Source: Ditylenchus dipsaci
Lineage: Eukaryota > Nematoda > Chromadorea > Rhabditida > Anguinidae
NCBI GenBank assembly: GCA_004194705.1
Contig: SADC01000241.1
Span: 62,001 to 126,000, forward strand
Length of the DNA stretch: 64,000 nucleotides
Direction of reading: 5' to 3'
Shown: piece after piece, positions 1-10,374 of the stretch
Position numbering within the stretch: position 1 is the stretch's first letter
How the letters are laid out: each line of letters begins with the position of its first letter
The notes under the pieces: generated by a model
Seen by the model: the letters and a program-made list of their open reading frames with translations, nothing else
Databases searched by the model: none
What the model was told of the DNA's origin: nothing
Position numbers and translations under genes: made by a program

Positions 1-39
1 ACATAGAGTCCTAAAAAGATGGGATTTGAACATAGTTTT

Positions 40-245
40 GTTAGCTGGGGCCTACCGCATAAATAAACTCTGGTATGCATGTTTTTTTCATGCACCCAGA
101 GTCACTTTCGAGTGATTTGTGTCCAAGGTATGTGGGTGTGCGCATCTCAACCCCAAGCAACCAAGCCCTCTGCGCCCCGAAGGGGCTTGATTGGTTAGAG
201 ATGCGCGCACTCACTTACCTTAGACATAATTCAGAGCAGGACTCT
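40..245. repeat. hairpin repeat family R1, copy 1
   Basis: An interspersed repeat recognised by comparison inside the window: it matches 59322-59522 in inverted orientation and, in part, 56880-57005. The core is a hairpin in which GTGTGCGCATCTCAACC pairs with GGTTAGAGATGCGCGCAC. Both outer flanks carry splice-donor-like strings on opposite strands (AAGGTATGTG and the complement of CTTACCTT). No ORF is present. It may be a MITE or a small structured element; the superfamily is not recognised. Confidence 0.6.
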
Positions 246-557
246 TGATCATAAAATGCATATGGAGACTCTTTTTGCCTAGCTCCAGTGACAAAACGAG
301 GTAGAATACCTTGGTGCCCCAAGGCGAAAAGTCGAATTTTGATCAAATTTTTTTCTTCCGAAAATTAACTTTTTAGGTCAGAAAATGCCCGAAAACACCT
401 TTTTTTTATCGTTTTAAGCGCATAAGAATTACTTAGAAATGGTTAAAACATGATTTAAAAAAATTTGATGGGGGGGGGGGTGGTTGAGCTTGAGTTTTGG
501 AAACACTGAGTGTGGGCAAAATTTTTTAAAGGACCATGCTCGTGCAAGGCCCAGTAA

Positions 558-989
558 GGCCTCAAACACAATGAGGAGTCTGTTTGCGGATGCTAAATCA
601 GATTTGTCGCACGGAAATGGCCATAACTTTTTTTTCAATTTTTCAAAAAATATTCTGTTATTACCATTTTGTAGCTAAGATTCAGGGCTACCAGATAAGC
701 ATTTCATGAAGTAGATGTTTTTTGAAAAATTGAGATAAAAATGAAAGACTCCGCCCAAGACTCCTGACTAGAATTTGAGTCAGGAGTCTTGGGCGGAGTC
801 TTTTATTTTTATCTCAATTTTTCAGATGACATCTACATCATGAAATGCTTATCTGGTAGCCCTGAATCTTAGCTACAAAATGGTAATAACAGAATATTTT
901 TTGAAAAATTGAAAAAAAAGTTATGGCCATTTCCGTGCGACAAATCTGATTTAGCATCCGCAAACAGACTCCTCATTGTGTTTGAGGCC
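558..989. mobile_element. 432-bp perfect-hairpin MITE with TAA target duplication (Tourist/PIF-Harbinger-like)
   Basis: An almost perfect palindrome centred near 774; the arms are about 215 bp and end in GGCCTC/GAGGCC. TAA flanks both sides (555-557, 990-992). Without the insertion the host reads CAGTAATTGTT, matching the other arm of the enclosing element (CAGCAATTGTT near 2380). A 3-bp TAA duplication is the PIF/Harbinger signature. The inner stem is a 30-bp repeat around AGACTCCGCCCAAGACTCC. Confidence 0.8.
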
Positions 990-1693
990 TAATTGTTAAA
1001 ATTTGAATTGGCGGGGACCCAAAAACATTTTTCGCTGCAAGACATTTTATTAAAAAGACATTGTTATCACTTTAATTTTCGAATTTCGTCAAACCCAGCA
1101 ATTTTAGTTGCAGCGAAAAGCATGAGTACTCAATTAAATCCATTTCATTCAGCCGGGTCGGATCCCGAGGTTGAAAATGAGCTAGACCTTTTCGAAGTGT
1201 CGTGTGCTCTGAGTTTTGATTTGCCGAGCCTTTGGCTCGGTCTTCATTCTGTAGGTGGCTGCTCAGTCTGTAAAACGAAGATGCCAAAACAAGTAAAACC
1301 CGACTGCTCATATCGATCCTTTTCAAATTCCCCTGCTCCTTTGTAGGGTTGTCGGGAAAACGAAATTTTGGTTACCCTAACCTGTGTGTCCGGAACCAGT
1401 CACGCACTGTCACGGAACCTGTCACGGAACCAGTCACGCACTGACCCAGCCACGGAACCAGTCACCCGAAGCGACAACCCAACCTGAGGCTCGTCAAATC
1501 CAAAACTCAGAGCACACGACACTCTGAAAAAGTCTAGCTCATTCTCAACCTCGCGATCCGACCCGGCTGAATGACGTGGGTTTAATTGAGTAGTCATGCT
1601 TTTCGCTGCAAGCACAATTGCTGGGTTTGACGGAATTCAAAAATTAAAGCGACAAAAATGTTTTTTCAATAAAATGTCTTGCAGCGAAAAATG

Positions 1694-2336
1694 GGGCAGG
1701 AGTAAGATGCGGCAAATCACATTGCGACAAATCAAATTGCGGCAAAATCAGATTGCGGCAAATCAGATTGCGACAATTCAAATTGCGACAATTCGAATTG
1801 CGGCAAAATGAAATTGCGGCAAAATCAAATTGCGACAATTCAAATTGCGGCAAAATCAAATTGCGGCATAAGTGGGAGGGTCACATGGGCTGGTATTTGG
1901 GTTGATCGTTATTTTAGGTGTTGTATACATGGTTAGCTATGTTCTAATGTCGAATTTAGTAGATTTAGTAGAGCAATTATGGTGCTGGTCAAGATTCGAC
2001 ACTTTTGCTGTCAAACAGCTCATTATGCTGTTTGATTGTTTGCTGATTTTTGTACAGTTAGTCAATTTTTGGTTTCTAGCAAAATCTCATCTCACAAACA
2101 AGCCTGTTTAGACGGCAGCTTATTGAGACCACATAGTGGTGGCAGATTAAGCATTACTTGAAAGTTTCAAATTTGATTACCGCAATTTAAATTGTCGCAA
2201 TATGATTTGCCGCAATTTGATTTTGCCGCAATTTGAATTGTCGCAATTTGATTTTGCCGCGATTTGAATTGTCGGAATTTCATTTTGCCGCAATTTGAAT
2301 TGTCGCAATCTGATTTGCCGCATCTTACTCCTGCCC
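1694..2336. mobile_element. non-autonomous MULE-like element, GCGGCAAA word family, copy 1
   Basis: Termini are GGGCAGGA...TCCTGCCC with perfect 8-bp duplications GAAAAATG (1686-1693, 2337-2344). Both terminal inverted repeats, about 165 bp each, are tandem variants of AAATTGCGGCAAAATC / AAATTGCGACAATTC. The 300-bp core is shared with copy 2 (17959-18648). The core has a weakly conserved hydrophobic frame (1929-2111), but the two copies differ by a frame shift there, so I do not call it coding. The insertion point is verified by the uninterrupted left arm of the enclosing TTAA element. Confidence 0.8.
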
Positions 2337-2639
2337 GAAAAATGTTTTTGGGTCCCCGCCAATTCAAATTTCAACAATTGCTGGCCTTGCACGAGTATGA
2401 TCCTTTAAGAAGTTTTAAAGTCCCTCCAAACCGGTGATGGTGGATTTCAGTCTGGATTTTTGTGGATTTTTATGTTCAAGCTTTATTTTCTGCCAATTTT
2501 TGTGAACTCATGACGGATATCTTTCCGGAACCCTAAAATTAAACATCTTAACTCTTTTTTAGCACAACGCCATAAAATTTAGGTGGCTTTAAAAAAGTTT
2601 TTAAGTCCTCCAAGTCGATGAAGGTGAACTTCAGCCTGG

Positions 2640-2829
2640 ATTCTGGATGGATTCTCACTTTTAAGCAAGATAGGCAAGAGTGGAGTACCAAGACAAAGGG
2701 TAGTCAGGAGGAGAGTAGCCGCGAATAAAGTGACCAGGAGGGAGAAAGGGGTACCCAGGAAGAATGTAGCGAGAGGGAAGGTACCCAGGAGGAGGGTACC
2801 CTGGAGGGAGGTACCGAAGAGGGGTAGGC
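2640..2829. repeat. GGTACCCAGGAGG-rich simple repeat
   Basis: Degenerate tandem variants of TACCCAGGAGGAGGG. Similar wording recurs near 4110-4390 on the far side of the hAT element, so the hAT probably inserted into one older repeat. No coding capacity seen. Confidence 0.5.
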
Positions 2830-4098
2830 CAGTGTTGTGCTGAGCTCACTCCGAGTGAGAATCTCACTGAGAATTCTCAGTGAGAATCTCACTCACAGCC
2901 TGTGAGGACAAAATTCGAAATTCTCACTCTCACTCACAGCCTGTGAGGACAAATGCCGTTCTCACTCACTCTCACTCACACAAAATATCATTCTCACTCA
3001 ATTGTAGTGTGAGAAAGAGATTGAGACGATATTTATTAGAACATTCATATTACTTGGTGCAATCAGACGAAATACGATTATTGCAATTATAATGGAGAAA
3101 TACTTTGCCAATCAAGTGTGTCTATGTTCAAATTCCAAAGAACATCCAAAGTGCATGTATATGCTGTAGTCATGTGATTTTCACACTGAGACAAGATTGG
3201 GTAAGATCCATTGGGATTGAATTCATGGGAATATCTTAAAAAAAGTATTTGTTAACGAAATCTTAAAAAGGTCAAATTATACTCTTTATTTTGGAACTCA
3301 AGAACGAATTTCGAGTTCTTTGGTCTGGCCTCCGGCACAAAGATCGCCTTGGAATCGATTAAGTCTAAATTCAAAGAGGTTATAACATTTTTAAAATTTT
3401 TTTTAAAACATTTTTGCTTACTCTTTGCAAAAGTCATACCAAACTCCCAATATCAGATCGCTTCTCGGGATGCCCCTTCTAATATTTTAACAAAGGCGAT
3501 GTTACTGTGGCCTCGAACGTTGTCGACCTTTTATGGTGAGACTGGCGATCAAACAATAGTGATAACTTAGATATTATTCCGGCATACAGAATTAAAAGTT
3601 TTTTTTGGAATAAAAGTCAGGTTGCTTAGCCAGAATAATAGTAACATTTTTGAATGTTTTTGCACACACATCAAATGACCCACATTGGGAAACATAAGGG
3701 AAAGAGAGAAGGCTTTCCAAACCAAAGCCATATTATATCGTTTGAAAAAAGCCATACAATACAACAAACAATAAAGAATAGGGAAATTAGTTTTCATTAG
3801 AGTGTGGGTTTATAATTGCAGCTATATTTGTGAGAAAAAAAGATTTTTTGACGTGATTTTGGCCGTATTTTCTTATTTTTCAGTGATCTCTTATTATTTC
3901 AGTGATCTTAAGATTTTTTATCACATCTCAGTGAGATTCTCACTCTCAGTGAGGACAAATTTCAAAATTCTCACTCTCACTCACAGCCTGTGAGGACAAA
4001 ATTCAAAATTCTCACTCTCACTCAAAGCCTGTGAGGGCGAATTTCATTCTCACTCACTCTAACTCACAGGCCAAAAAATCGTCCTCAGCACAACACTG
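2830..4098. mobile_element. non-autonomous hAT element with CTCACT subterminal repeats
   Basis: The 15-bp inverted ends CAGTGTTGTGCTGAG / CTCAGCACAACACTG are hAT-type. The flanking octamers are GGGTAGGC (2822-2829) and GGGTAGGT (4099-4106), 7 of 8 matching. Inside each end lie arrays of TCTCACTCTCACTCACAGCC-like words (2850-3020 and 3925-4070). The middle (3050-3900) contains only short frames; I see no hAT transposase motif in it. Confidence 0.8.
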
Positions 4099-4389
4099 GG
4101 GTAGGTAGAAGGAGGGTTACCAGAAGGGGGTACCCATGAAGAGGGTGGCCAGGAGCATAGTGGGGGACATTTCTGAAATTCAGACGGCGTCCAGTTCCCG
4201 TCTTTTGAGATTTCCGCAGGCCGTCCGCCCGGCCCTCCCATTTTTGAAAACTTTTCCCGTTCGTCCTGCCGGCTGTCCAAAATTGCCTGGTTAGTTTTAC
4301 CCTGAAACGTCCATTCTAGTGTTACTTAGGTTGTGGTACCCAGATGGTGATCCTCAGTTGATGGTACCCAGGTGGTCGTACCAGCGTTT

Positions 4390-4520
4390 GCGTGAGCTCA
4401 CTCAAAGTGAGAATCTCAGTGAGTGAGAGTGAGAATGAGCTCACTCACTGTCACACTTAATTTTCGATTTTTATTCTCACTCACTCTAATATTTCCGCTC
4501 TCACTCTCAATTGGTTATTT
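4390..4520. repeat. CTCACT-word remnant related to the neighbouring hAT element
   Basis: TGAGCTCACTC followed by repeated AGTGAGAATCTCAGTGAG words like the subterminal arrays at 2850-3020. No matching second end or target duplication is visible, so it is probably a truncated relative. Confidence 0.45.
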
Positions 4521-5247
4521 AGAGAATAAATGAATAACTTCATTAAAAGGGCATGTCCACGCCCGTCATTTTCAATTTCAAATGTTTGATTCCAAACACC
4601 ACCTTTTCGTATAAAGACAAAACAATTTTATTTTTGATTTTCATTTCGAATAGTTTTCTGGTGTTACTTAGTCGTCTCACTATTTTTGTTCCGGTATTTT
4701 TCCTGACACATATCATACAGTATATTCCGGCCGTTTCGATGCTAATCCTTATCGAAAATTCTGACAGAGGGGGGGGGCGTAGTCCGGCTAGCCAACCACG
4801 CCACTCCTCCCCTCTGTGGGTACGCCTATGTATATCTCCCAGAAATATTCCCCCATTCCTACCCAAGACAACCCAGACACCGATTCTTTTGACTTTTTAT
4901 TCTTTGCAATGTGGAGTGTGCTGGTCTTGCCTGCGAAGCGGCCAACCATTGGCCGTTTAGTGCAAGGTCTCGGTTATTCCATTTTTATATTGAATATATA
5001 AATATATTAATATTGCAGGACGAATTTGGCGCGGCATCGGAATGTCCCGCATCGAAACGGCGCGGCATCGAAATGTCACATACCGAAGAAGTATGGTTTA
5101 GGCACCAACCAGGGAAGCAGATCATATGGAGACATCGTCATAGAAAAACTTTTTTGCACTAAACATTACTTCGCTGGAGTAGATAACAATACTACCCGTG
5201 CGATTACAACATACTAAAAAAGTTATATAACAAAGACATATGGAGAG
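4521..5247. other. no recognised gene
   Basis: Intergenic-looking sequence. Contains a short GGCGCGGCATCG duplication near 5027-5075. The open frames here (for example 4553-4960) lack start context, conserved motifs or splice support; I see nothing else. Confidence 0.4.
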
Positions 5248-6330
5248 CGTCATGGACCATTGCGGGGTTGTCATGCTTGACTAGGTTGGGATACACTAGT
5301 GTTTGTTGAGATGAAGTAAAATCAACAAATTTGGTCATGGACCACAATGAATGTCGGGGTTGTCATGCTTGACTAGGTTGCGATACACTAGTGTTTGTTG
5401 AGATGAAGTAAAATCCACAAATTTAGTCATGGACACAATTGAATGTCGGGGTTGTCATGCTTGACTAGGTTGGGATACACTAGTGTTTGTTGAGATGAAG
5501 TAAAATCAAAAAATTTAAGTCATGGACCACAATTGATGTCGGGTTGTCATGCTTGACTAGGTTGGGATACACTAGTGTTTGTTGATGAAGTAAATCAACA
5601 AATTTAGTCATGGACCACAATTGAATGTCGGGGTTGTCATGCTTGACTAGGTGGGATACACAATTGTTTGTTGAGATGGAGTAAATCAACAAGTTTAGTC
5701 ATGGACCACAACTGAATGTCGGGGTTGTCATGCTTGACTAGGTTGGGATACACTAGTGTTTGTTGAGATGAAGTAAAATCAACAAATTTATCATGGACCA
5801 CAATTGAATGTCGGGTTGTCATGCTTGACTAGGTTGGGATACACAATTGTTTGTTGAGATGAAGTAAATCAACAAGTTTAGTCATGGACCACAATTGAAT
5901 GTCGGGGTTGTCATGCTTGACTAGGTTGGGATACACTAGTGTTTGTTGAGATGAAGTAAATCAACAAATTTAGTCATGGACCACAATTGAATGTCGGGTT
6001 GTCATGCTTGACTAGGTTGGGATACACAATTGTTTGTTGAGATGGAGTAAATCAACAAGTTTAGTCATGGACCACAACTGAATGTCGGGGTTGTCATGCT
6101 TGACTAGGTTGGGATACACTAGTGTTTGTTGAGATGAAGTAAAATCAACAAATTTAGTCATGGACCACAATTGAATGTCGGGTTGTCATGCTTGACTAGG
6201 TTGGGATACACAATTGTTTGTTGAGATGAAGTAAATCAACAAGTTTAGTCATGGACCACAACTGAATGTCGGGGTTGTCATGCTTGACTAGGTTGGGATA
6301 CACTAGTGTTTGTTGAGATGAAGTAAATCT
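5248..6330. repeat. 92-bp satellite, about 12 monomers, partly organised as AB dimers
   Basis: Tandem array starting GTCATGGACCACAA and continuing through TTGTCATGCTTGACTAGG; unit starts fall near 5248, 5334, 5426, 5519, 5607, 5698, 5790, 5881, 5972, 6064, 6155 and 6247. The first five units carry ACACTAGTG. From about 5640 onward ACACAATTG and ACACTAGTG units alternate strictly, giving a 183-bp higher-order dimer. Short frames read through it are repeat artefacts. Confidence 0.95.
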
Positions 6331-7560
6331 CAGTAAGTTAGTATCTCAGTAAGTTAGTTGATAGCTTGTCAGAAAGCTGAGATCCAGGGCTGCATGCTGA
6401 TATAAAAAAACTTAAAAACCAATTAAAAACTTTTTAGCATCACAAACAAGCTATAAAATTTGACGGGGTAAAAGAATAATTTGATGGGGTAAAACAATTT
6501 GAACCGTTTAGCAATTTCAACTTAAATTATCCTATTTAAGTCTTTTTTAAAGCCCTAGAATTATCAATTGCTCTTCCAATTAATAAAACCCCTATAAATC
6601 TGTATTATAATAAATACTGCTTTCAGGCAACCCTTGCTCAATTTTTAGCCAATGAGCTGAGCTACAAAATGAGCGGTAAATTTCCTGAGAGCAATCTTCA
6701 AAATTTGGGCCGAAACACTATTCCAAGAACTTGGGAGTGGAAAAGAGGACTAGGGTTGTCGAATAGCAATTGTCCCGGACTGGCCATCGGAAAAGCGGAA
6801 CAGTAAAATGACAATTGCAAATCAAAAAGTTTTTATAAATTTGTTAAATTTAGCAATTTTCTTAAAGATTAATTAAAATATTTTTGAAAAATATAAGTGA
6901 AAAATTTTGTAATTTTATTTTCTTGACGTTACGAAACACGTAAAATTTTCATTTTTTTAGACCCTTTCCGAAAAAAATATTATCAGACAACAGTGGGACC
7001 AGGCACAGTGTCTGACCAACATTCGGCCAATTGGACAACCCTAGAGACAACCGATAATTAGAGTTTTTTAGGTGAGTTCGAAAATACTTATGTCGCTTTC
7101 TAGGTTGTAAAACATCATTAATATTTCCTGAATAATTGGGGATCCTTTGCAAACCAATCGCTATCACCCCTAGTTTTCAACAAACTTGAGAAAGGTTTTT
7201 GTCTACCGAAAATCACAACAAAAAAAAAAACTCCGCAAATCAATAAAACAAACCTAAATCCAATCTTGTTGTTCTTTACATTATTGCCGATCACACGATT
7301 TAAGCAGAGAAAGACAAAGTCTTTGTTATTTTCTCCATTGCCTGAATAAATAACTTGAAAGGTGCACAAACAATGCACAAATCACCTTTGAATATATTTT
7401 TTATTGACCTGAACGTAAAACTATTTCATATAAAGATGTAAATTATTTTAAAAATTTACCAGGTTAGGACATCTTCACCACGGGGTAGGTTCACATAGTT
7501 TTCCAAATATTCTTGATAGCAGTGGGAAAAATTCTAAAAAACAAAAGGGGAGCAATTTTA
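6331..7560. other. no recognised gene
   Basis: AT-rich sequence beyond the satellite, starting with a short CTCAGTAAGTTAGT duplication at 6330-6358. No open frame has recognisable motifs, and no inverted-repeat element ends were found. Confidence 0.4.
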
Positions 7561-7588
7561 AAACACGCCCTCACTCAAGTTTAAAACA

Positions 7589-7672
7589 CCCCAAATCAGC
7601 TTGGGGGACCAAGGCAATTTTTTTTGTATTTTTTAATAAAAAAAATTGTCTTGGTCCCCAAGCTGATTTGGG
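7589..7672. repeat. GGACCAAGGC hairpin inside a transposon end
   Basis: Inverted repeat CCCCAAATCAGCTTGGGG...GACCAAGGCAATTTTT with its complement across an AT-rich loop. The string GGACCAAGGCA followed by a T-run recurs at 11532, 28410, 39060, 49720, 50229, 50387 and 50900, which suggests a shared terminal motif of a separate MITE family. Confidence 0.55.
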
Positions 7673-8005
7673 GGGACACGGTCGTTTGTTCGAAAGTTCG
7701 TTTGTTCGAAAGCGTCGTTTGTTCGAAAAGTTCGATTGTTCGAAAAGTTCGTTTGTTCGAAAAGTTCGTTTGTTCGAAAGTTGTTCGAAAAGTTCGTTTG
7801 TTCGAAAAATGTTTCTTTGACCAAAAATTATACAAGTTTTTTCAAATAATATTTGTCTTGAGCGAAAGAACTTTTGTTTTTTGTTGCTTCGTTCATTTTT
7901 ATGCTGTTCCTGTTAGTTGTAGCTGGTTCTCTCTTTTTTTTTGTTTGGCAATTTATTTCTAGGACAAGTTAGACATGTGCTTTATAATTGATTCCAGAAA
8001 TTGCG

Positions 8006-8760
8006 ATGTCTGTCCGAATTGTGCTAGAAGCAATCGATGGTTACTATTCCGACTCTGATTATGATGATGAAGAAGAGCAGCAAGTATTGATGGTGGAGCC
8101 AGCCGTGCAGCAAGAAATCGTCGTTGAGCCTCTGGTGGTGGTGGAGCCAGTCATCACGGTGGGTTTTAATTTATAGTTGGCAATCATTTTAAGTTTATCT
8201 TCAGATTTTCACTCAAATCGGTGCAGGTCAAGGATGGTCAAGGATGAATTCTCAATTTGGATGGTCGTGTCTTCTGGAGTAACAAGCAGCACAAAACCAC
8301 AGCTTACTGGAAGTGTGCCAAGGCGAACGATTTGGACTGCAAAGCTCGCGTCAACACAAACACTCAGACTGGAGCTGTCATCAAGACTAAGGGGATTCAG
8401 AATCACGACAAGTGTGCTACGTCTCTGCCAGTTCGAAATTTCAAGAATGTTGTCAAAGAAAGGGCCGGTGAGACAATGGAGGTTTGAATTGGTTTATTTG
8501 TTTGATCCTTCCTCATGATTAATTGTTTAGAAGCCGTCACAGATCTTCAATCAATTGCTCAAGAATGTTCCGGAAGCTGTGCAGGCGTTGGTGGACAAAG
8601 TGCAGGAAGGCTCGTCATTGGAAGAACAAGAAAGCGTGGCAGAGTGGAACCGGCGGCTATTAATGGAATGGTCTTTGAAATCCCAGAGGCGGTCAAGACC
8701 TACAAGTTTGCTCAGAACGTTCCGGAACTCTTTTGGCTTGGAGATGAATTTGATGAATAA
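8006..8760 (+). pseudogene. FLYWCH zinc-finger protein of a MULE-like element (broken)
   Basis: Three exons read as 8006-8158, 8227-8481 and 8531-8760, with an acceptor-like TTGATTCCAG just before the start. Exon 1 is acidic (YYSDSDYDDEEEQQ). Exon 2 holds a FLYWCH finger: LNLDGRVFWSNK, then TAYWKC, a second Cys in DLDCKA, and a histidine in GIQNHDKC. FLYWCH domains bind DNA and are common at the N terminus of Mutator-type transposases. Two lesions: an in-frame TGA at 8245-8247 just before the finger, and a frame change near 8650, after which the frame ends FEIPEAVKTYKFAQ..FDE. The transposase part is absent. Confidence 0.7.
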
Positions 8761-9159
8761 CAAAACAGTTTAGTGCTTTTTATTCACAGATGACCACTGG
8801 CAATGAATTTGTTTTAGGATTTTGCTTTTTGGTCGAGCCAGCAACAAGAATTGGTCGAGTCAAATGAAGGTAATGAAGGCCAATTGTTGTTTAATTGTTA
8901 TCTCATTTATTTTTGTTTGTGTTCTACAATAAATCATTTGTTTATAAAATCGTTACAAAAGAACAGAGAACAAACGAACAGACGCTTTTCGAATAAACGA
9001 ACTTTTCGAACAATTTTCGAACAAACGAACTTTTCGAACAAACGAACTTTTCGAACAAACGAACTTTTCGAACAAACGAACTTTCGAACAAATGAACTTT
9101 TCGAACAAACGACGCGTACCCGATTTGGGGTGTTTTAAACTAAAGTGAGGGGTGTGTTT

Positions 9160-10330
9160 CAAAATTTAGCCACAAAAGGCACTGAAAATTATGTTTTAAT
9201 AATTCTGATGTCTACCTTTACTGTCCAATTGTGTTTTATGTACTCTACTTTAATTTCTGTTTGGGATGCATTGTTCAGAGATGAATGCAAGCTGCTGCCA
9301 GCAGTTGATTCAGTTGGAGCGGATGATAATTCAGCCGCAGCGCCTACAGTCGGCTCGAACGACATTTAATTAAGTCGAAATAGTTTTAATCCAGTCCGAC
9401 CACTGGTAAAAAAAGGCAGGCCACTAAATGAACCAAAAAAATAACTTCATTTAGACAATGCGATCATTAGTACATGAAGCAGATGTACACTTTTCTACGA
9501 AAAAGCCGCATGTAGAACTTTTTCGTAGAAACATGTCTCCTTTTCGAGGAACAAACATAAATATCGAAGAATGAATGTGAATACTTAAAAAAGCAGAAAA
9601 ACGTCAAAAACATCACTCTATCCGTAAAACTATGTACCTGTGCCTAAATATCTACAAAAACAAAAAAAACTCCTCCGCATAAACTTTTTATTAATTTTTC
9701 TGACTTTAAAGGGGTACAAAATTTTTTAGTACTTTTTAGAATCAGCGCTTTCCATCCTATCACAGGATGAGCACTCACCCATTCTGAGTAAGGATGGAAA
9801 CCCGCCGAAATTCTACTTCTCATCGACAGACTTCTTAGACGAGGATCCATGCGAAGTCAGAAAGAAATTTAAAAAAAAAAGTATAAGAGATCGTTGTACA
9901 AGACAATACTATTATAGAGAATGGTTCAAAAGCAACTAAGATCTTATTTTAACGCAGCAAAAAAATCTAACAAAATTTAGGTTATATAAAGTGAAATAGT
10001 GACAAGCTAAGAAATTTTTATCAGAGCGCTCTCTATGAAGCATAGCAACACGAAAAAAACCACATATAAAGCATTATGAGCGAAAATTTCACACACTTGA
10101 GTCTGATTCCGAAAACACACACCCGCCATAAGTACGCCAGGAAATAAAATGCTAACCCGCACTCAAGATTGGCCATAAAAAGTCAAGAGCAATAACAATT
10201 GATCGAGGACATGATCACAGTTACGGAAATAGCTGCACAGATTTCTTCTTCCAAAGAGAGTTCGCGTCAAGACAAACCGACGTACGAGAATCATCCAACT
10301 CGGTGAAACATAATGTATTCAGCTGACTAA
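9160..10330. other. no recognised gene (3' flank of the poly(A) polymerase gene)
   Basis: Between the FLYWCH element and the 3' end of the minus-strand gene. There is a short inverted motif near 9750-9790 (AGGATGAGCACTCACCC...). Possible additional small exons on either strand cannot be excluded, but I found none with motifs. Confidence 0.35.
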
Positions 10331-10333
10331 TTT

Positions 10334-10339
10334 TTTATT
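10334..10339 (-). terminator. poly(A) signal AATAAA of the TENT4-like gene
   Basis: AATAAA on the minus strand about 36 bases after the stop codon at 10375-10377, a normal distance for nematode 3' ends. Confidence 0.6.
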
Positions 10340-10374
10340 GTTTCACAACTAACATGTACAATTCAGCGATAATT

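Larger units (their letters stand above)
530..2404. mobile_element. TTAA-flanked palindromic DNA element (Kolobok/piggyBac-like ends), host of two nested insertions
   Basis: The ends begin AGGACCATGCTCGTGCAAGG and are inverted at 2378-2404; both are flanked by TTAA (526-529 and 2405-2408). The inner arms around 1035-1235 and 1482-1685 are also inverted repeats of each other. TTAA duplications with AGG termini are typical of Kolobok- or piggyBac-type elements, but no transposase is visible, so it is non-autonomous. The left arm is split by a 432-bp MITE (558-989) and the right arm by a GCGGCAAA-type element (1694-2336). Each opposite arm preserves the uninterrupted sequence. Confidence 0.75.
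7561..9159 (+). mobile_element. MULE-like element carrying a FLYWCH gene, TTTGTTCGAAAAG word family
   Basis: Long inverted ends: 7561-7600 (AAACACGCCCTCACTC...) pairs with 9120-9159. Inside each end lies a tandem array of about 17-bp TTTGTTCGAAAAGTTCG words (7682-7810 and 8970-9112, inverted). The left end holds an extra hairpin at 7589-7672. Target duplication is imperfect: GCAATTTTA on the left, CAAAATTTA on the right. The only gene inside is a broken FLYWCH ORF; no DDE domain is present, so it is probably non-autonomous. Confidence 0.75.

Noticed and set aside
1872..2111. Hydrophobic 79-residue ORF conserved in two MULE-like copies
   Set aside because: It starts at GTG, and the second copy (18184-18402) has a different frame end; conservation is explained by element identity.
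4553..4960. 135-residue plus-strand ORF
   Set aside because: No motif, no splice context, overlaps an opposite ORF of similar length, and lies in repeat-like AT-rich DNA.
5480..5822. ORFs within the satellite
   Set aside because: Periodic translations of the 92-bp repeat.
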